Notes under the pieces: generated by a model | Databases searched by the model: none | Seen by the model: the letters and a program-made list of their open reading frames with translations, nothing else | What the model was told of the DNA's origin: nothing | Position numbers and translations under genes: made by a program | Shown here: positions 14,095 to 24,462 of the stretch, in pieces | Layout: every line of letters starts with the position of its first letter | Position numbering within the stretch: position 1 is the stretch's first letter | Source of the DNA: Thermococcus barophilus MP | GTDB taxonomy: Archaea; Methanobacteriota_B; Thermococci; Thermococcales; Thermococcaceae | Length of the DNA stretch: 64,000 bases | NCBI RefSeq assembly: GCF_000151105.2 | Contig: NC_014804.1 | Coordinates: 806,001-870,000, forward strand | Direction: 5' to 3'

Positions 14095-15675
14095 ATGGTT
14101 CATTGGGCAGATTACATGGCTGAAAAAATAATACGAGAGAGAGGTGACAAAGAGGAGTACGTCGTTGAAAGCGGCATAACTCCGAGTGGATACGTCCATA
14201 TTGGCAATTTTAGGGAGCTTTTCACCGCTTACATTGTCGGTCATGCATTAAAAGACAAAGGGAAAAAAGTTAGGCACATTCATATGTGGGATGATTACGA
14301 TAGGTTCAGAAAAGTTCCAAAAAATGTCCCAGGCGAATGGAAAGAATACTTGACAATGCCGGTCAGTGAAGTACCCGATCCTTGGGGTTGCCATAACAGC
14401 TATGCAGAACATTTCATGGAGCTCTTTGAAAGTGAAGTTGAAAAACTCGGCATAGAAGTCGATTTCCTGAGAGCAAGCAGGCTTTACAAGACTGGAGAAT
14501 ATGCCAAAGATATAAGAAAAGCTCTTGAGAATAGAGAAAAGATAGTTGCAATTCTTAACAAATTCCGCGACATGGCGAAACAGCCTCATTTGGAGGAGAG
14601 TTGGCAGCCAGTTCAAATTTACTGTCCAAAGTGCAGAAAAGAAGCAGATTTTATCCAGTGGGATGGTGGATGGAAGGTAGAATACAAGTGTCCACATTGT
14701 GGAAGTGAAGGAAAGACGGACATAAGGGAAGGAAATGTAAAGCTGAGGTGGCGTGTGGATTGGCCCATGAGATGGGCGCACTTTGGAGTTGATTTTGAAC
14801 CTGCAGGAAAAGATCACCTGGCAGCTGGTTCGAGCTTTGATACTGGGAGAGAAATTATCAAAACGGTTTATGGCAAAGAGCCTCCACTGACACTCATGTA
14901 CGAGTTTGTTGGAATAAAAGGACAAAAAGGTAAAATGAGCGGCTCAAAAGGCAACGTAATCCTGCTCAGTGACCTCTATGAAGTTCTTGAGCCCGGAGTA
15001 ATAAGGTTCCTCTATGCCAGACACAGACCAAATAAGGAAATTAAGATTGACCTCGGTTTGGGTTTGCTGAACCTCTACGATGAGTTCGATAAAGTCGAGC
15101 GCATATACTTTGGTCTTGAAAATGCAAAAAATAAGGAGGAAGAAATTGAGCTCAAAAGAACATATGAACTCTCAATGCCAAAGATTCCAGAGCGGTTAGT
15201 TGCCCAGGCACCATTTAGATTCCTCGTCGTCCTTGTGCAGATGCCACACTTGGATGAGGGCAAAATTATTGAAATCCTCAAAAAGCAAGGCCACATTCCC
15301 CAGGATCTTGCCGAAGAAGATACTGAAAGAATCAAACTCAGGATTATGCTCGCAAAGAACTGGGTAAGCAAATACGCTCCAGACACAGTGAAATTCTCAC
15401 TCCTCCAAGAGCCTCCAAGAATTGAGATAAGCGAAGAAATTAAAGAAGCACTTAATGAAGTTGCTAACTGGTTGGAGAGTAGGGAGGAGTTCAGCGTTGA
15501 TGAGCTTAACAACATAATCTTTGATGCTGCGAAGAAGCGCAACATTCCAAGCAAACAGTGGTTCAAGATTCTCTATCAGCTGTTCATCGGCAAAGACAGA
15601 GGACCGAGATTGGCAAGCTTCTTGGCTTCTCTTGACAAGGACTTTGTAACCAGAAGGCTTAGGCTTAAAGCTTAA
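14095..15675 (+). CDS. lysS: Lysyl-tRNA synthetase, class I
   Basis: 526 residues; the archaeal class I enzyme, unrelated to bacterial class II LysRS. Class I signatures: HIGN at 35-38 and KMSGS at 280-284. A zinc-ribbon-like insertion carries C177-x2-C180 and C199-x2-C202, seen in archaeal LysRS-I. The C-terminal third is the helical anticodon-binding bundle. ATG 14095 follows GGTGGTGA, so the three extra residues from GTG 14086 are not used. It is transcribed alone. Confidence 0.95.
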   Translation: MVHWADYMAEKIIRERGDKEEYVVESGITPSGYVHIGNFRELFTAYIVGHALKDKGKKVRHIHMWDDYDRFRKVPKNVPGEWKEYLTMPVSEVPDPWGCHNSYAEHFMELFESEVEKLGIEVDFLRASRLYKTGEYAKDIRKALENREKIVAILNKFRDMAKQPHLEESWQPVQIYCPKCRKEADFIQWDGGWKVEYKCPHCGSEGKTDIREGNVKLRWRVDWPMRWAHFGVDFEPAGKDHLAAGSSFDTGREIIKTVYGKEPPLTLMYEFVGIKGQKGKMSGSKGNVILLSDLYEVLEPGVIRFLYARHRPNKEIKIDLGLGLLNLYDEFDKVERIYFGLENAKNKEEEIELKRTYELSMPKIPERLVAQAPFRFLVVLVQMPHLDEGKIIEILKKQGHIPQDLAEEDTERIKLRIMLAKNWVSKYAPDTVKFSLLQEPPRIEISEEIKEALNEVANWLESREEFSVDELNNIIFDAAKKRNIPSKQWFKILYQLFIGKDRGPRLASFLASLDKDFVTRRLRLKA

Positions 15676-15805
15676 TTCCCTTAATTCCCTATTTTCGATT
15701 ATATTTTGCCCAAAGAGAACCAAAATCTCAAAATTTTCAGAAAACCCCACATTTAGCTCTGCATTATCTTTTTAACATTTCATTCTCCAAAGTTCTATGG
15801 TGATA

Positions 15806-16390
15806 ATGGTGGAGTTTAATCTCATCATCGCTGGAGTTGGAGGTCAAGGGGGATTAACTCTTTCAAGGATAATTGGAAATGCTGCAATGCATGAAGGCTA
15901 CAAGGTCAGAATAGGAGAAACACTTGGCATGAGCCAGCGATATGGTAGTGTTCTCTCATATCTGCGCTTTGGTGAAGAGGTTTATTCTCCACTCATTGAA
16001 GAAGGTGAGGCTGATTTAATGTTCGCTTTAGAACCAGCAGAAGCCCTAAGAAATGCACGCTTTTTAAGCAGAAAGAGCCATGCAATTGTAAATGCCTATC
16101 CAATACACACAGCAACAACACTGGTAGGAAAGGAAAGGTATCCCAATTTAGATGAAATAAAAGAAGCACTCCTGAAGATTTGTCCTACTGATATGCTCAA
16201 CTTCCAAGAGGTGGCAGATAAAATAAATCCAAGAACTTTGGGTGTCGTAATGCTTGGCTATGCCTATGGAAGAGGTCTCATTCCCCTTAAAAAAGACAGT
16301 TTAAGAGAAGGAATAAAAGAGACTCTTAAAGAAAAACTCTGGGAAATTAACTTTAGGGCTCTTGAAGAGGGTATAAAATTAGTTCGTTAA
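15806..16390 (+). CDS. Orphan IorB-like subunit (pyruvate/indolepyruvate ferredoxin oxidoreductase gamma domain)
   Basis: 194 residues, a complete POR-gamma domain starting with FNLIIAGVGGQGG, the fold of IorB and of the gamma subunits of 2-oxoacid:ferredoxin oxidoreductases. The MSQRYGSVLSYLRFG and EPAEALRN segments match IorB. In a working enzyme this subunit pairs with a TPP-binding alpha subunit, but none is encoded nearby; flanking genes are LysS and a regulator. It may be a second IorB acting with a remote IorA. ATG 15806 follows GGTGAT. Confidence 0.8.
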   Translation: MVEFNLIIAGVGGQGGLTLSRIIGNAAMHEGYKVRIGETLGMSQRYGSVLSYLRFGEEVYSPLIEEGEADLMFALEPAEALRNARFLSRKSHAIVNAYPIHTATTLVGKERYPNLDEIKEALLKICPTDMLNFQEVADKINPRTLGVVMLGYAYGRGLIPLKKDSLREGIKETLKEKLWEINFRALEEGIKLVR

Positions 16391-16536
16391 CTTTGCCCTT
16401 CTCATAATCTTTATATATTCTGCGTAATCTATATAGGCATTGACCGTTAGTAATTTCAACACTGGTGAGAATTATGATGATATATACTGGAATAGATAAG
16501 AGGGAATGACCTTTGGCATTCTTGAGGTGGTAAAAG

Positions 16537-17451
16537 ATGGAATTCAGAAAAATTCAGTTTACTGGTAGGAGCTCCTATATAATCTCCCTTCCAAAAAAAT
16601 GGATTAAGGAGAATAATTTAAAACAAGGGGATGTTGTGCCGCTGGTCATTAACCCAGATGGCTCAATAACAATCCTTCCAAAAGAACCCAAAGAAATTAG
16701 CGAAAAGAAAGAGTTAATGATTTCAGAAGAATATTCACCAGACATGGCCATCAGGCTTATTATCTCGGCGTACATCCAGGGCTATGATGTTCTTGAGATT
16801 AAGTTCACAAAGGAGCTGCCCCATTACAAAGTCAAAATTAGAAAAGTGATTCAAAGCCTGCCGGGAGTTGAGATAATACTTGATGAACCCACAAGAATAG
16901 TCGGTAAAAGCCTGCTTGCTGATGAGGAAATAAACCTTAGAGAGATTTTAGAAAGAATAAATTCAATAATAGTGTCCATGCTTGAGGATCTATACTTCAT
17001 GAAAAAATCCCAGACAAAAGAACTAATTAGAGACATCAACGACCTCGAAAACGAGCTTGACAGATTTTATTTCCTCACAATTAGGGCTGTCAACAAAATA
17101 CTTTCTAAGAGGAGTTTAATCGAAGAAAGCGGAATCGTCAGGAGAAGCTTTGATCTAATTGGAATCTTGTTCATAGTCCGCAACATTGAAAGAATTGGGG
17201 ATCACATCATCAGGATTGCCGAAAACTTTGACGATGACATTGAGATTGAATATATAAGGAAGATGTACACCGAGATGCTCAGCCAAATAACCAAGAGAGA
17301 CTTAAAGAAAATAGATACCCTTATGCTTGCTCTGAAAGAAAAAATCAGACAGATAGACTACAAAAAGTCCATCGCAATGGATAGCTATCGCAGAATTCTC
17401 GAATACTTGGAAAACATAGGTGAAACGATAATTAACATGGCACTAAGCTAA
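16537..17451 (+). CDS. AbrB-PhoU fusion, phosphate-uptake-type regulator
   Basis: 304 residues. Residues 1-48 form a SpoVT/AbrB swapped-hairpin DNA-binding domain (EFRKIQFTGRSSYIISLPKKW); residues about 115-300 form two PhoU-like three-helix bundles containing ERIGDHIIRIAE near 217-230, the metal-binding E/D motif of PhoU. This architecture is common in archaea as a phosphate regulator, yet no pst transporter is adjacent. A TATA-like TTTATATATT lies at 16410-16419. RBS GAGGTGG precedes ATG 16537. Confidence 0.87.
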   Translation: MEFRKIQFTGRSSYIISLPKKWIKENNLKQGDVVPLVINPDGSITILPKEPKEISEKKELMISEEYSPDMAIRLIISAYIQGYDVLEIKFTKELPHYKVKIRKVIQSLPGVEIILDEPTRIVGKSLLADEEINLREILERINSIIVSMLEDLYFMKKSQTKELIRDINDLENELDRFYFLTIRAVNKILSKRSLIEESGIVRRSFDLIGILFIVRNIERIGDHIIRIAENFDDDIEIEYIRKMYTEMLSQITKRDLKKIDTLMLALKEKIRQIDYKKSIAMDSYRRILEYLENIGETIINMALS

Positions 17452-17513
17452 TCATCTTCTCGATTCCACAACTTTTTTAACATTCTCAAATTCATTAAAT
17501 AAAGGTGGTCTCA

Positions 17514-18434
17514 ATGGTCGCGATTATCGTTCATGGAGGAGCTGGGACTATCAAGAATGAGGAAAAAATTCCAAAAGCCATTAAAGGTGTAAGAGAGGCT
17601 GTTTTAGCAGGATGGAAAGAACTTAAGAGAGGCTCCGCATTGGACGCTGTGGAAGAGGCAGTTAAAGCTTTAGAAGACAATCCTATCTTTAACGCTGGGA
17701 CGGGGAGTGTGCTAACTTTAGATGGTAGAATTGAAATGGATGCTGCCATCATGAGGGGAAAAACTCTTGAAGCAGGAGCCGTTGCCAGCATATGGGGCAT
17801 TAAAAATCCAATAAGCGTCGCAAGGAAAGTCATGGAGAAAACTGATCATGTTCTTTTAGTGGGAGAGGGAGCACTTAAATTTGCCCGTATAATGGGTTTT
17901 GATGAGTATGATCCAATAACCGAAGAGAGAAGGGAACAATGGAAAAAGCTTAGAGAAAAACTGCTAAAAGAGGGTACAATTCCATACTGGAAAAAGATCA
18001 GCGAGCTGATCAAAGAACATCCCGAAGTTCTGAGGAGCACAGTAGGCGCTGTTGCATTCGATGGAGAAGAAGTTGTTGCTGGCACTTCAACTGGAGGAGT
18101 TTTCTTGAAAATGTTTGGCAGGGTCGGCGATACTCCAATAATAGGCGCTGGCACTTATGCAAATGAACTTGCCGGAGCATCTTGCACTGGGCTTGGGGAA
18201 GTTGCAATAAAGCTTTCCTTAGCAAAGACCGCAGTTGACTTTGTTAGACTTGGATTGAGTGCACAGAAAGCAAGTGAAGCTGCAATCGAGATGGCAACCA
18301 AATACTTCGGAAAAGATACCATGGGAATAATCATGGTTGACCGAGAGGGAAACGTTGGATTTGCGAAGAACACAAAGCACATGAGTGTTGCATATCTGAA
18401 AGATGGTATGAATGAACCATTCGCAGGGATATAA
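17514..18434 (+). CDS. Plant-type L-asparaginase / isoaspartyl aminopeptidase
   Basis: Ntn-hydrolase that deamidates asparagine and cleaves isoaspartyl dipeptides. 306 residues, the size of the T. kodakarensis TK2246 enzyme. The precursor should cut itself before Thr176 in RSTVGAVA, making Thr176 the N-terminal nucleophile of the small subunit; GTSTGG and GDTPIIGAGTYA supply the other active-site residues. HGGAG near the start is typical. ATG 17514 follows GGTGG. It heads an apparent operon with the MFS gene (2-bp gap) and the radical SAM gene. Confidence 0.93.
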   Translation: MVAIIVHGGAGTIKNEEKIPKAIKGVREAVLAGWKELKRGSALDAVEEAVKALEDNPIFNAGTGSVLTLDGRIEMDAAIMRGKTLEAGAVASIWGIKNPISVARKVMEKTDHVLLVGEGALKFARIMGFDEYDPITEERREQWKKLREKLLKEGTIPYWKKISELIKEHPEVLRSTVGAVAFDGEEVVAGTSTGGVFLKMFGRVGDTPIIGAGTYANELAGASCTGLGEVAIKLSLAKTAVDFVRLGLSAQKASEAAIEMATKYFGKDTMGIIMVDREGNVGFAKNTKHMSVAYLKDGMNEPFAGI

Positions 18435-18436
18435 CT

Positions 18437-19642
18437 ATGAGAACAAAAGACTTTCCGGGAGATATCTGGATACTTCACCTTTCAACATTTTTCTTCTTCC
18501 TTGGTATTGCATTAGTTTCACCCCTGATATCCCCATTAGCAATTCTGTTAGGAGCGACTCCCCTCATAGTGGGTTCAATTGCTTCAGTTTCTTCAATTGT
18601 CTCATTTTTCTTAAAACCCCTCGGAGGATTTCTTGGGGACCGGGGCTGGAAGTTTCAAGTTATGATGCTTGGAAGTGGTTTAGGTGCACTTGCCGGAGTT
18701 TTTTACATAGCATCTATCCCATTTGGAAATTTGGCACTGTTTGCAGTTGGTAGGGGCATTCACGGCTTTGCTATGGCACTGTTTTTCCCCTCCTCGCTTG
18801 CAACGGCAATTGAACTCGCTCCAAGGGGCAGGGTGGGTGAGACCTTAGGCTGGCGTGGGATGATGTTTTCCTTCAGCAACTTAATTGGACCAGCGATTGG
18901 AGGCTTTGTTGCTGAATATTTAGGTTTTCAGGCAGCTTTTGCTTTTACAGTTATTGTTTCATTAGTTGCACTGCTCTTTGTCTTCATTGCATATAAAAGA
19001 GATAAAAACAGAATTAAAACAAAAAGAGAACATAAACATGAGCATGTCTCATACCGTCTATTGTTAAATTCATTCTTTGTTGCAGCTTGTTTCTCACTGC
19101 TTTTCATGTCTCTGGCATACAGTGGAACATTCACTTTCTTACCCGCATTGTACAAAGTTCTGGGGTTGGGTACAAGCGCCTTTGGAATATATGCCAGCAT
19201 AATGGGTGGATTCAGCTTACTCACAAGAGTCTTTGGGGGAAGAGAAGCCGATAGGAGGGGCCCAATTCCTGTTGCAACTTTTGGGTTCCTGCTGCTCTTA
19301 CTCGCATATATCATGCTTTCTTTGCATCCAACTCCTCCTCTGGCATATTTAAGTGCAATCCCTCTTGGAATGGGTTTTGGCTTTGCTGTTCCTTCCCTCC
19401 AGATGATGGCATTGGCTAAACTCCCGCAAAAAATCAGGACTTTCGGTTCGAGTATTTATACAATGTTCTTTGATCTCGGCTACTTGGCAGGACCTCTGGT
19501 ATTTGGGTACATTGCTCAACTGAAAAACAGCTATGAAGCAGTTTTTCCAATGTTCCCACTGGTTACAATTTTATCATTAATCATTCTCCAACTCCCAAGA
19601 TTTTTAAAGAGAGATAGCCAAAGCAAAAAGGGTGTGAGCTAA
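18437..19642 (+). CDS. MFS transporter
   Basis: 401 residues with about twelve hydrophobic helices and a basic loop near 190-200 (KRDKNRIKTKREHKHEH) between the two six-helix halves. Loop 2-3 has the G-x-L-x-D-R motif as GGFLGDRGW. Substrate unknown; the His/Lys-rich central loop is cytoplasmic. It sits between asparaginase (2 bp upstream) and the LipS2-like gene (stop and start overlap as TAATG), the order I recall for TK2246-TK2247-TK2248 in T. kodakarensis. Confidence 0.85.
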   Translation: MRTKDFPGDIWILHLSTFFFFLGIALVSPLISPLAILLGATPLIVGSIASVSSIVSFFLKPLGGFLGDRGWKFQVMMLGSGLGALAGVFYIASIPFGNLALFAVGRGIHGFAMALFFPSSLATAIELAPRGRVGETLGWRGMMFSFSNLIGPAIGGFVAEYLGFQAAFAFTVIVSLVALLFVFIAYKRDKNRIKTKREHKHEHVSYRLLLNSFFVAACFSLLFMSLAYSGTFTFLPALYKVLGLGTSAFGIYASIMGGFSLLTRVFGGREADRRGPIPVATFGFLLLLLAYIMLSLHPTPPLAYLSAIPLGMGFGFAVPSLQMMALAKLPQKIRTFGSSIYTMFFDLGYLAGPLVFGYIAQLKNSYEAVFPMFPLVTILSLIILQLPRFLKRDSQSKKGVS

Positions 19643-20598
19643 TGCTCATTAGAGTTTCATATGGAACGGCCATCGCAATGGGGCTAATAAAGGCAAAGAT
19701 GCTTGCAAGGCCAACTACAGCCTACTTGATGATCTATCATAATGGAAGGTGCATAAACAATTGTGCTTTCTGTCCACAGGCAAGAGAGAGCAGGGCAGAT
19801 TTAAAAAAGCTCTCGCGGGTAACGTGGCCCGTCTTTGACCTCAAGACTGTTCTTGAAAAGTTAAAGAACGGAAAGTTTGCAAGGATATGCCTACAAACTG
19901 TTGATTATGAAGGTCTGGAAGAGGATGTATTGACCCTCCTTGGAGCTTTTTACAGTCTAAATTTGCCAATATCAGTCTCCATAACCCCAGTTGATAGAAG
20001 GTATCTTCAGAAGTTTAGAGAGCTCGGCGTTGATTATATCGGTGTTGGATTAGATGTTGCAAGTGAGAGGCTCTACAACGAGATCAAGGAATCTTTATAC
20101 TCTTGGGATGAAATGTGGAGATTCACAAAAGATGTCATTGAAATCTTTGGTGAAAAGAAAGCATTTGTCCATTTGATAATTGGACTCGGTGAAACAGATA
20201 AAGAGGCACTTGAAGCCATTCAAAAAGCTTATGATATCGGTGCGGAGGTGTCACTTTTTGCCTTTACACCAATCAAGGGAACAAAGCTCGAAAATCTTAA
20301 ACCGCCTGGCTTAAATAGGTACAGGAAAATCCAGATTGGGCATTATCTCATTAAAAATGAAATAAAACGTGTTGAAGAGTTTAAATTTGATGACAAAGGA
20401 AATGTACTTAGCTTTGGAATAAGCAAGGAAGATCTCATGAAAGTTCTTCAAGAAATTGCAGTAATGACCCATGGATGTCCGGGATGCAACAGGCCATATT
20501 ACAATGAAAGGCCGAGCAATGAACCATATAACTTCCCTGTTAAACCAAAAGAGGAATACTTAATAAAGCTCATAGAGAAAATCTTTAGTGAGATTTAA
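19642..20598 (+). CDS. lipS2: Radical SAM protein, probable archaeal lipoyl synthase subunit LipS2
   Basis: 318 residues. The radical SAM cluster motif C-x3-C-x2-C is at C37, C41, C44 (CINNCAFC). A second pair, CPGC at C279 and C282, precedes NRPYYNERP and could bind an auxiliary cluster, as needed for sulfur insertion. Gene order asparaginase - MFS - radical SAM matches TK2246 to TK2248; TK2248 is LipS2, which with LipS1 inserts sulfur into octanoyl groups in place of bacterial LipA. The assignment rests on remembered synteny plus motifs; a biotin-synthase-like enzyme is the alternative. Start overlaps the MFS stop by one base. Confidence 0.72.
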   Translation: MLIRVSYGTAIAMGLIKAKMLARPTTAYLMIYHNGRCINNCAFCPQARESRADLKKLSRVTWPVFDLKTVLEKLKNGKFARICLQTVDYEGLEEDVLTLLGAFYSLNLPISVSITPVDRRYLQKFRELGVDYIGVGLDVASERLYNEIKESLYSWDEMWRFTKDVIEIFGEKKAFVHLIIGLGETDKEALEAIQKAYDIGAEVSLFAFTPIKGTKLENLKPPGLNRYRKIQIGHYLIKNEIKRVEEFKFDDKGNVLSFGISKEDLMKVLQEIAVMTHGCPGCNRPYYNERPSNEPYNFPVKPKEEYLIKLIEKIFSEI

Positions 20599-21127
20599 TC
20601 AACACTCCAAGAGCTTTTTTTAGCTCTGGAGTGCTGATGGATTCTAAATATTTTGTTATGTCCTTTTCCCCCTCTGCTATTGCTATTAATCCTCTCACAA
20701 ATGCATATAACTCCTCATTACTCTCAAGATATCTGCACATTGATTCCATGTTCTCTTTAAACACTTCCAAATTTCCCCGTTCTTTCAAGATAAAGAGCAT
20801 ATCTCGGATTCTCTCAATACCAACTAAGTATAAATCTCTGTTCGGAGCATTATAAAGAGCTCTTAATGCACACTTTATACTTCCCCTGTAGTTGTCTTCC
20901 TCAAAAAAGACTTCAGCCAGCTTAAAGCATGCTTCAAAGTAAATTTCAGGAAAATAGTCTTTTGAAAGCTCTAATACTTTATCAAGCTTTTTCTTCGCTG
21001 TTTCAAACTCTCCCTTATTTTCAGCTTCCAATGCCTCTCTAAAAAGCTCAGCTATCTTACGTCTCCTCTCCCACATTTCAAACTCTTTTAAAAACCTCGG
21101 CTTCTTCTCCATTCTATTTCGCCACAT
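20585..21127 (-). CDS. Hypothetical TPR-like helical protein
   Basis: 180 residues, almost wholly alpha-helical. Repeating patterns such as ALEAENKGEFETAKKKLDKVLEL and ACFKLAEVFFEEDNYRGSIKCALRAL resemble tetratricopeptide-type helix pairs, suggesting a protein-binding scaffold. Partner unknown. The start could be ATG 21127 or ATG 21112. Its end overlaps lipS2 by 14 bp (convergent). RIO2 lies just upstream on the same strand, 13 bp away, so the two are probably co-transcribed. Confidence 0.75.
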   Translation of the reverse strand: MWRNRMEKKPRFLKEFEMWERRRKIAELFREALEAENKGEFETAKKKLDKVLELSKDYFPEIYFEACFKLAEVFFEEDNYRGSIKCALRALYNAPNRDLYLVGIERIRDMLFILKERGNLEVFKENMESMCRYLESNEELYAFVRGLIAIAEGEKDITKYLESISTPELKKALGVLIKSH

Positions 21128-21140
21128 TATTGATACCTAC

Positions 21141-22076
21141 TTAATCCTTATTATCTTTTTCTCCTCTACTTTCTAACCAAGCTTCATAGAATTCATTCCA
21201 AACCTCACTAAAGTCCTTTTTAACTCGCCATCTTCTGTGAAAAGCATTCAGTAAAACTGATATATCTCTTCTTAGGTACTCCAAACTCTCTGGATATGCA
21301 GTTGGCAGGTATTGAGGCCAGTCAATAATCAAGATATCATCATCTTCTGTTAGAACTATGTTAAACTCACTCATATCAGAATGAACAATTCCAAAGCGCA
21401 CTATCTTAAGGTATTCGTCTAAAACCTTATTGAGAATATCCTCAGCCTCCTCCCTTGTCAAATCATCATCCCTAAGTTCGCTCAGCTCAACACCCTCAAT
21501 GAACTCCATCACTATGGCATGTCTGTTCCATGCTATCGGCTTCGGAACTTTGGCTATAGGAGAAAGCAACTGCAGAGCCTCATGCTCTCTCTCAGCAACT
21601 AAACGTGAGATGTAGAGCCAGCTTATATGATGTTTGTCAATAAAATCCCTTCTGTAGAGTTTAATTCTGGTAAAACTTGTCCTCCCAATACGGTTGAACT
21701 TGACTGCGACTTTTTCTCCTTGAGGGGTTATTCCAACATAAACATCAGCTTCTTTTCCAACACCAATCTGAGTTTGACTTATTGCCTCGATAACACCTTT
21801 CCTTGCAAAGGCTCTAATCGCTAAAACATCATATCCATGAATAGTGAGCTGATAGCCAATATAACCAATATCACTTCTCCTCCTTACGAGCATCCAGTTA
21901 TCAAGTTTCCCTAAGCGATAAGAAGCAGTCTCAACATCGGTTCTCGCAAACTTGGCAATATCCTCTAACGGCACCCATTGATGATGGCGCATATTCAATT
22001 CTACCCCTCTCAATATCCGGAAATCTATGTCTTTGAGATTGTGATAAACTTCAAGTGCTATTAGTTTGCTGACCAT
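21141..22076 (-). CDS. rio2: Serine/threonine protein kinase RIO2
   Basis: Atypical kinase/ATPase needed for small-subunit ribosome maturation. 311 residues: winged-helix domain at about 1-85 (LRGVELNMRHHQWVPLEDIAKF), RIO kinase domain at 90-275. P-loop IGVGKEADVYVG, catalytic loop VHSDMSEFNIV (Asp and Asn) and metal-binding IDWPQ are intact. ATG 22076 follows GGGG; ten further in-frame residues up to 22106 lack an RBS. Followed by the TPR-like gene. Confidence 0.94.
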   Translation of the reverse strand: MVSKLIALEVYHNLKDIDFRILRGVELNMRHHQWVPLEDIAKFARTDVETASYRLGKLDNWMLVRRRSDIGYIGYQLTIHGYDVLAIRAFARKGVIEAISQTQIGVGKEADVYVGITPQGEKVAVKFNRIGRTSFTRIKLYRRDFIDKHHISWLYISRLVAEREHEALQLLSPIAKVPKPIAWNRHAIVMEFIEGVELSELRDDDLTREEAEDILNKVLDEYLKIVRFGIVHSDMSEFNIVLTEDDDILIIDWPQYLPTAYPESLEYLRRDISVLLNAFHRRWRVKKDFSEVWNEFYEAWLESRGEKDNKD

Positions 22077-22166
22077 TTTTACCCCAGTAAGAGTTTGAAG
22101 GTTCATTTTTAAACCCTTACCTAATCTAAGATAAATTTTTAAACGCTTAACTCTTTATCTAAAAGC

Positions 22167-23279
22167 ATGCGGAAGAAACTATTACTGCTCCTCTCCCTCG
22201 GATGGATATTTAACTATGCCCATAGAATGGCTATCCCACCTCTCATCCCTATAATAAAGACAGAGCTTGGAATCAATAACGCCCAAGCAGGTCTTTTGAT
22301 GACTTCCCTTCTCTTACCCTATGCTCTAATTCAGGTTCCCGCAGGATATTTGGGGGATAAACTTGGAAGAAAAAAGCTTGTTGTGATCAGTATTCTTGGT
22401 TATTCCCTTGCAAGCGCACTCATAATCTTTGCAAAAGAGTATTGGGAATTGTTAAGCATAAGAGCTCTTTACGGCATTTTTGCAGGTCTTTACTATGCTC
22501 CAGCGACAGCTCTAATCAGCGACATCTATAAAGGAAGGAAAGGCTCAGCTCTTGGTGTTTTTATGGTTGGCCCGCCAATAGGAAGTGGGATAGCCCCTCT
22601 GATTGTTGTTCCTATTGCATTGGCTCTGGAGTGGAAATACGCATTTTTGGTTCTTTCTGCTATGAGTGCGATAATTGGCATTACATTGCTTCTATCCATA
22701 AAAGGAGAACTTCATGAAGTTGAACATGCAAAGCTTAGAATCCCAAAGCATGTCATTAGGCTGAGCATTATGAATTTCATAAGTATGCTGGCATTCTTTG
22801 GCATGCTGACATTTCTTCCAGATTTCTTTGTAAACAGGGGGAGAAGCTTAGAGGAGGCTTCATTATATTTCTCTATCCTCTCAATAGTTGGGATTGCAGG
22901 CTCTCTGGTAGGTGGCACAATTTACGACAGGCTTAAAAAGAAGAGCCTAATTCTGTCCCTTGGATTTAACGCCTTTCTTTCATTCCTGTTAGCAAAAACA
23001 GCAATGCCCATAATAATGCCAATTCTGGGTTTGTTTTTCTACTCAGTTGGCCCAATAGTTACAGCGTATACTGCAGAACAGGCAACAAATGAAAATAAAG
23101 GGTCAGTAATGGGTTTTGTCAATATGATGGGATTCTTTGGAGCAACTCTCGGCCCATATCTCCTTGGAGTCCTAATTGACACCTTGGGTTATGGGGAGGC
23201 ATTTTATTTTATTCCACTGATGTATATGGTTGCATTGATAATAATAGGGACACAAAAGAAAAGGATCAGCCATACATAA
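22167..23279 (+). CDS. MFS transporter
   Basis: 370 residues, about eleven to twelve transmembrane helices. Loop 2-3 motif is [11 protein letters not shown], the classic MFS A motif; the central loop is short ([17 protein letters not shown]). The early arginine/histidine helix ([13 protein letters not shown]) suggests an anion or organic-acid substrate, but this is a guess. Divergent from rio2 and overlapping the end of pan by 14 bp. Confidence 0.85.
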   Translation: MRKKLLLLLSLGWIFNYAHRMAIPPLIPIIKTELGINNAQAGLLMTSLLLPYALIQVPAGYLGDKLGRKKLVVISILGYSLASALIIFAKEYWELLSIRALYGIFAGLYYAPATALISDIYKGRKGSALGVFMVGPPIGSGIAPLIVVPIALALEWKYAFLVLSAMSAIIGITLLLSIKGELHEVEHAKLRIPKHVIRLSIMNFISMLAFFGMLTFLPDFFVNRGRSLEEASLYFSILSIVGIAGSLVGGTIYDRLKKKSLILSLGFNAFLSFLLAKTAMPIIMPILGLFFYSVGPIVTAYTAEQATNENKGSVMGFVNMMGFFGATLGPYLLGVLIDTLGYGEAFYFIPLMYMVALIIIGTQKKRISHT

Positions 23280-24462
23280 CCTCATGCATAGCTATCTGCT
23301 GTGCCAATCTCTGTTCTGACCCAAATACCTTCTCCACAGCCTTCAGAAAATCCTCCTGTGTTACATACTCCCTTCTGTCTCTGATGGCGAACATTCCAGC
23401 CTCCGTTGCTATGGCTTTGAGATCTGCACCGCTTGCTCCTTCTGTCATCTCTGCAATAACTCTAAGATCCACGTTCCTGAGGTTCATCTTCCTTGTGTGA
23501 ACCTTGAGGATTTCAAGTCTACCTGCAAAGTCAGGTAAAGGAACTTCAATCAATCTGTCAAATCTTCCTGGCCTAAGAAGTGCTGGATCTAAGATATCAG
23601 GTCTGTTAGTTGCTGCTATTACCTTAACGTTACCTCTTGGATCAAATCCGTCAAGCTCTGCTAAAAGTTGCATTAAGGTTCTGTTAACTTCTCTTTCTCC
23701 TCCAGTGGTTTCCTCTAATCTTTTAGCCCCTATGGCATCAATTTCATCTATGAAGATTATGGTGGGGGCTTTTTCTTTTGCCAGCTCAAACAGCTCATGC
23801 ACCAATCGAGCACCTTCTCCAATGTATTTTCTTACAAGCTCACTGCCAACAACCCTGATGAATGTTGCATTAACTTCCCTTGCAAGAGCTTTGGCCATCA
23901 ATGTTTTTCCACATCCCGGTGGACCATAAAGGAGGACACCCTTAGGTGGTTCAATTCCAACCTTTTCAAACAGTTCTGGATGTTTAAGCGGAAGCTCAAC
24001 TGCCTCTCTGAGTTCTTGCAGCTGCTTCTTTAATCCCCCAATATCGTCATATGTCACGTTTGGTCTATCAATAACTTCAAACCCAAGGACAGAAGGATCC
24101 TTCGGTGATGGCAGTATTTCAACAACGGCCATTGTCCTCTGGTCAAGTGCTACTCTGCTCCCCGGTTTCAGCTTTTCCTTTTCAATCCATGGTGCTATTC
24201 TGACCACAAATCTTGGACCGTTGTAATTCTGAACTATCGCCCTGTCATCGTCGAGTATCTCAAGCAAAGTTCCAGCAAAAGCTGGTGGCTGTCTTAACCT
24301 TGACATCTCCATTCTTAAGCGTGAAAGCTCCCTTTCAAGTCTCTCCTTGTCTGCCTCAAGTGTTCTCACTTGAAGTTCAAGCTGTCTAATTCTTCTTTTT
24401 AGATAAATGATGTAATCATCATACTCATCATGAGATTTGACGACATCATTAATGTCACTCAT
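23266..24462 (-). CDS. pan: Proteasome-activating nucleotidase PAN
   Basis: Hexameric AAA+ unfoldase that feeds proteins into the archaeal 20S proteasome. 398 residues: coiled coil at about 17-58, OB domain from about 60 to 118, AAA domain from about 140. Walker A GPPGCGKT at 180-187, Walker [10 protein letters not shown], arginine fingers in LLRPGRFDR. The last three residues, MYG, form the HbYX motif that opens the 20S gate. A conserved proline pair at 59-60 would give the cis-peptide kink that sets the trimer-of-dimers coiled coils. ATG 24462 follows a GGAGGG site. Confidence 0.96.
   Translation of the reverse strand: MSDINDVVKSHDEYDDYIIYLKRRIRQLELQVRTLEADKERLERELSRLRMEMSRLRQPPAFAGTLLEILDDDRAIVQNYNGPRFVVRIAPWIEKEKLKPGSRVALDQRTMAVVEILPSPKDPSVLGFEVIDRPNVTYDDIGGLKKQLQELREAVELPLKHPELFEKVGIEPPKGVLLYGPPGCGKTLMAKALAREVNATFIRVVGSELVRKYIGEGARLVHELFELAKEKAPTIIFIDEIDAIGAKRLEETTGGEREVNRTLMQLLAELDGFDPRGNVKVIAATNRPDILDPALLRPGRFDRLIEVPLPDFAGRLEILKVHTRKMNLRNVDLRVIAEMTEGASGADLKAIATEAGMFAIRDRREYVTQEDFLKAVEKVFGSEQRLAQQIAMHEVMYG

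Noticed and set aside
16440-16530. Possible C/D box guide RNA (ATGATGA near 16473)
   Set aside because: No CTGA D-box or second C'/D' pair within the expected 50-70 nt.
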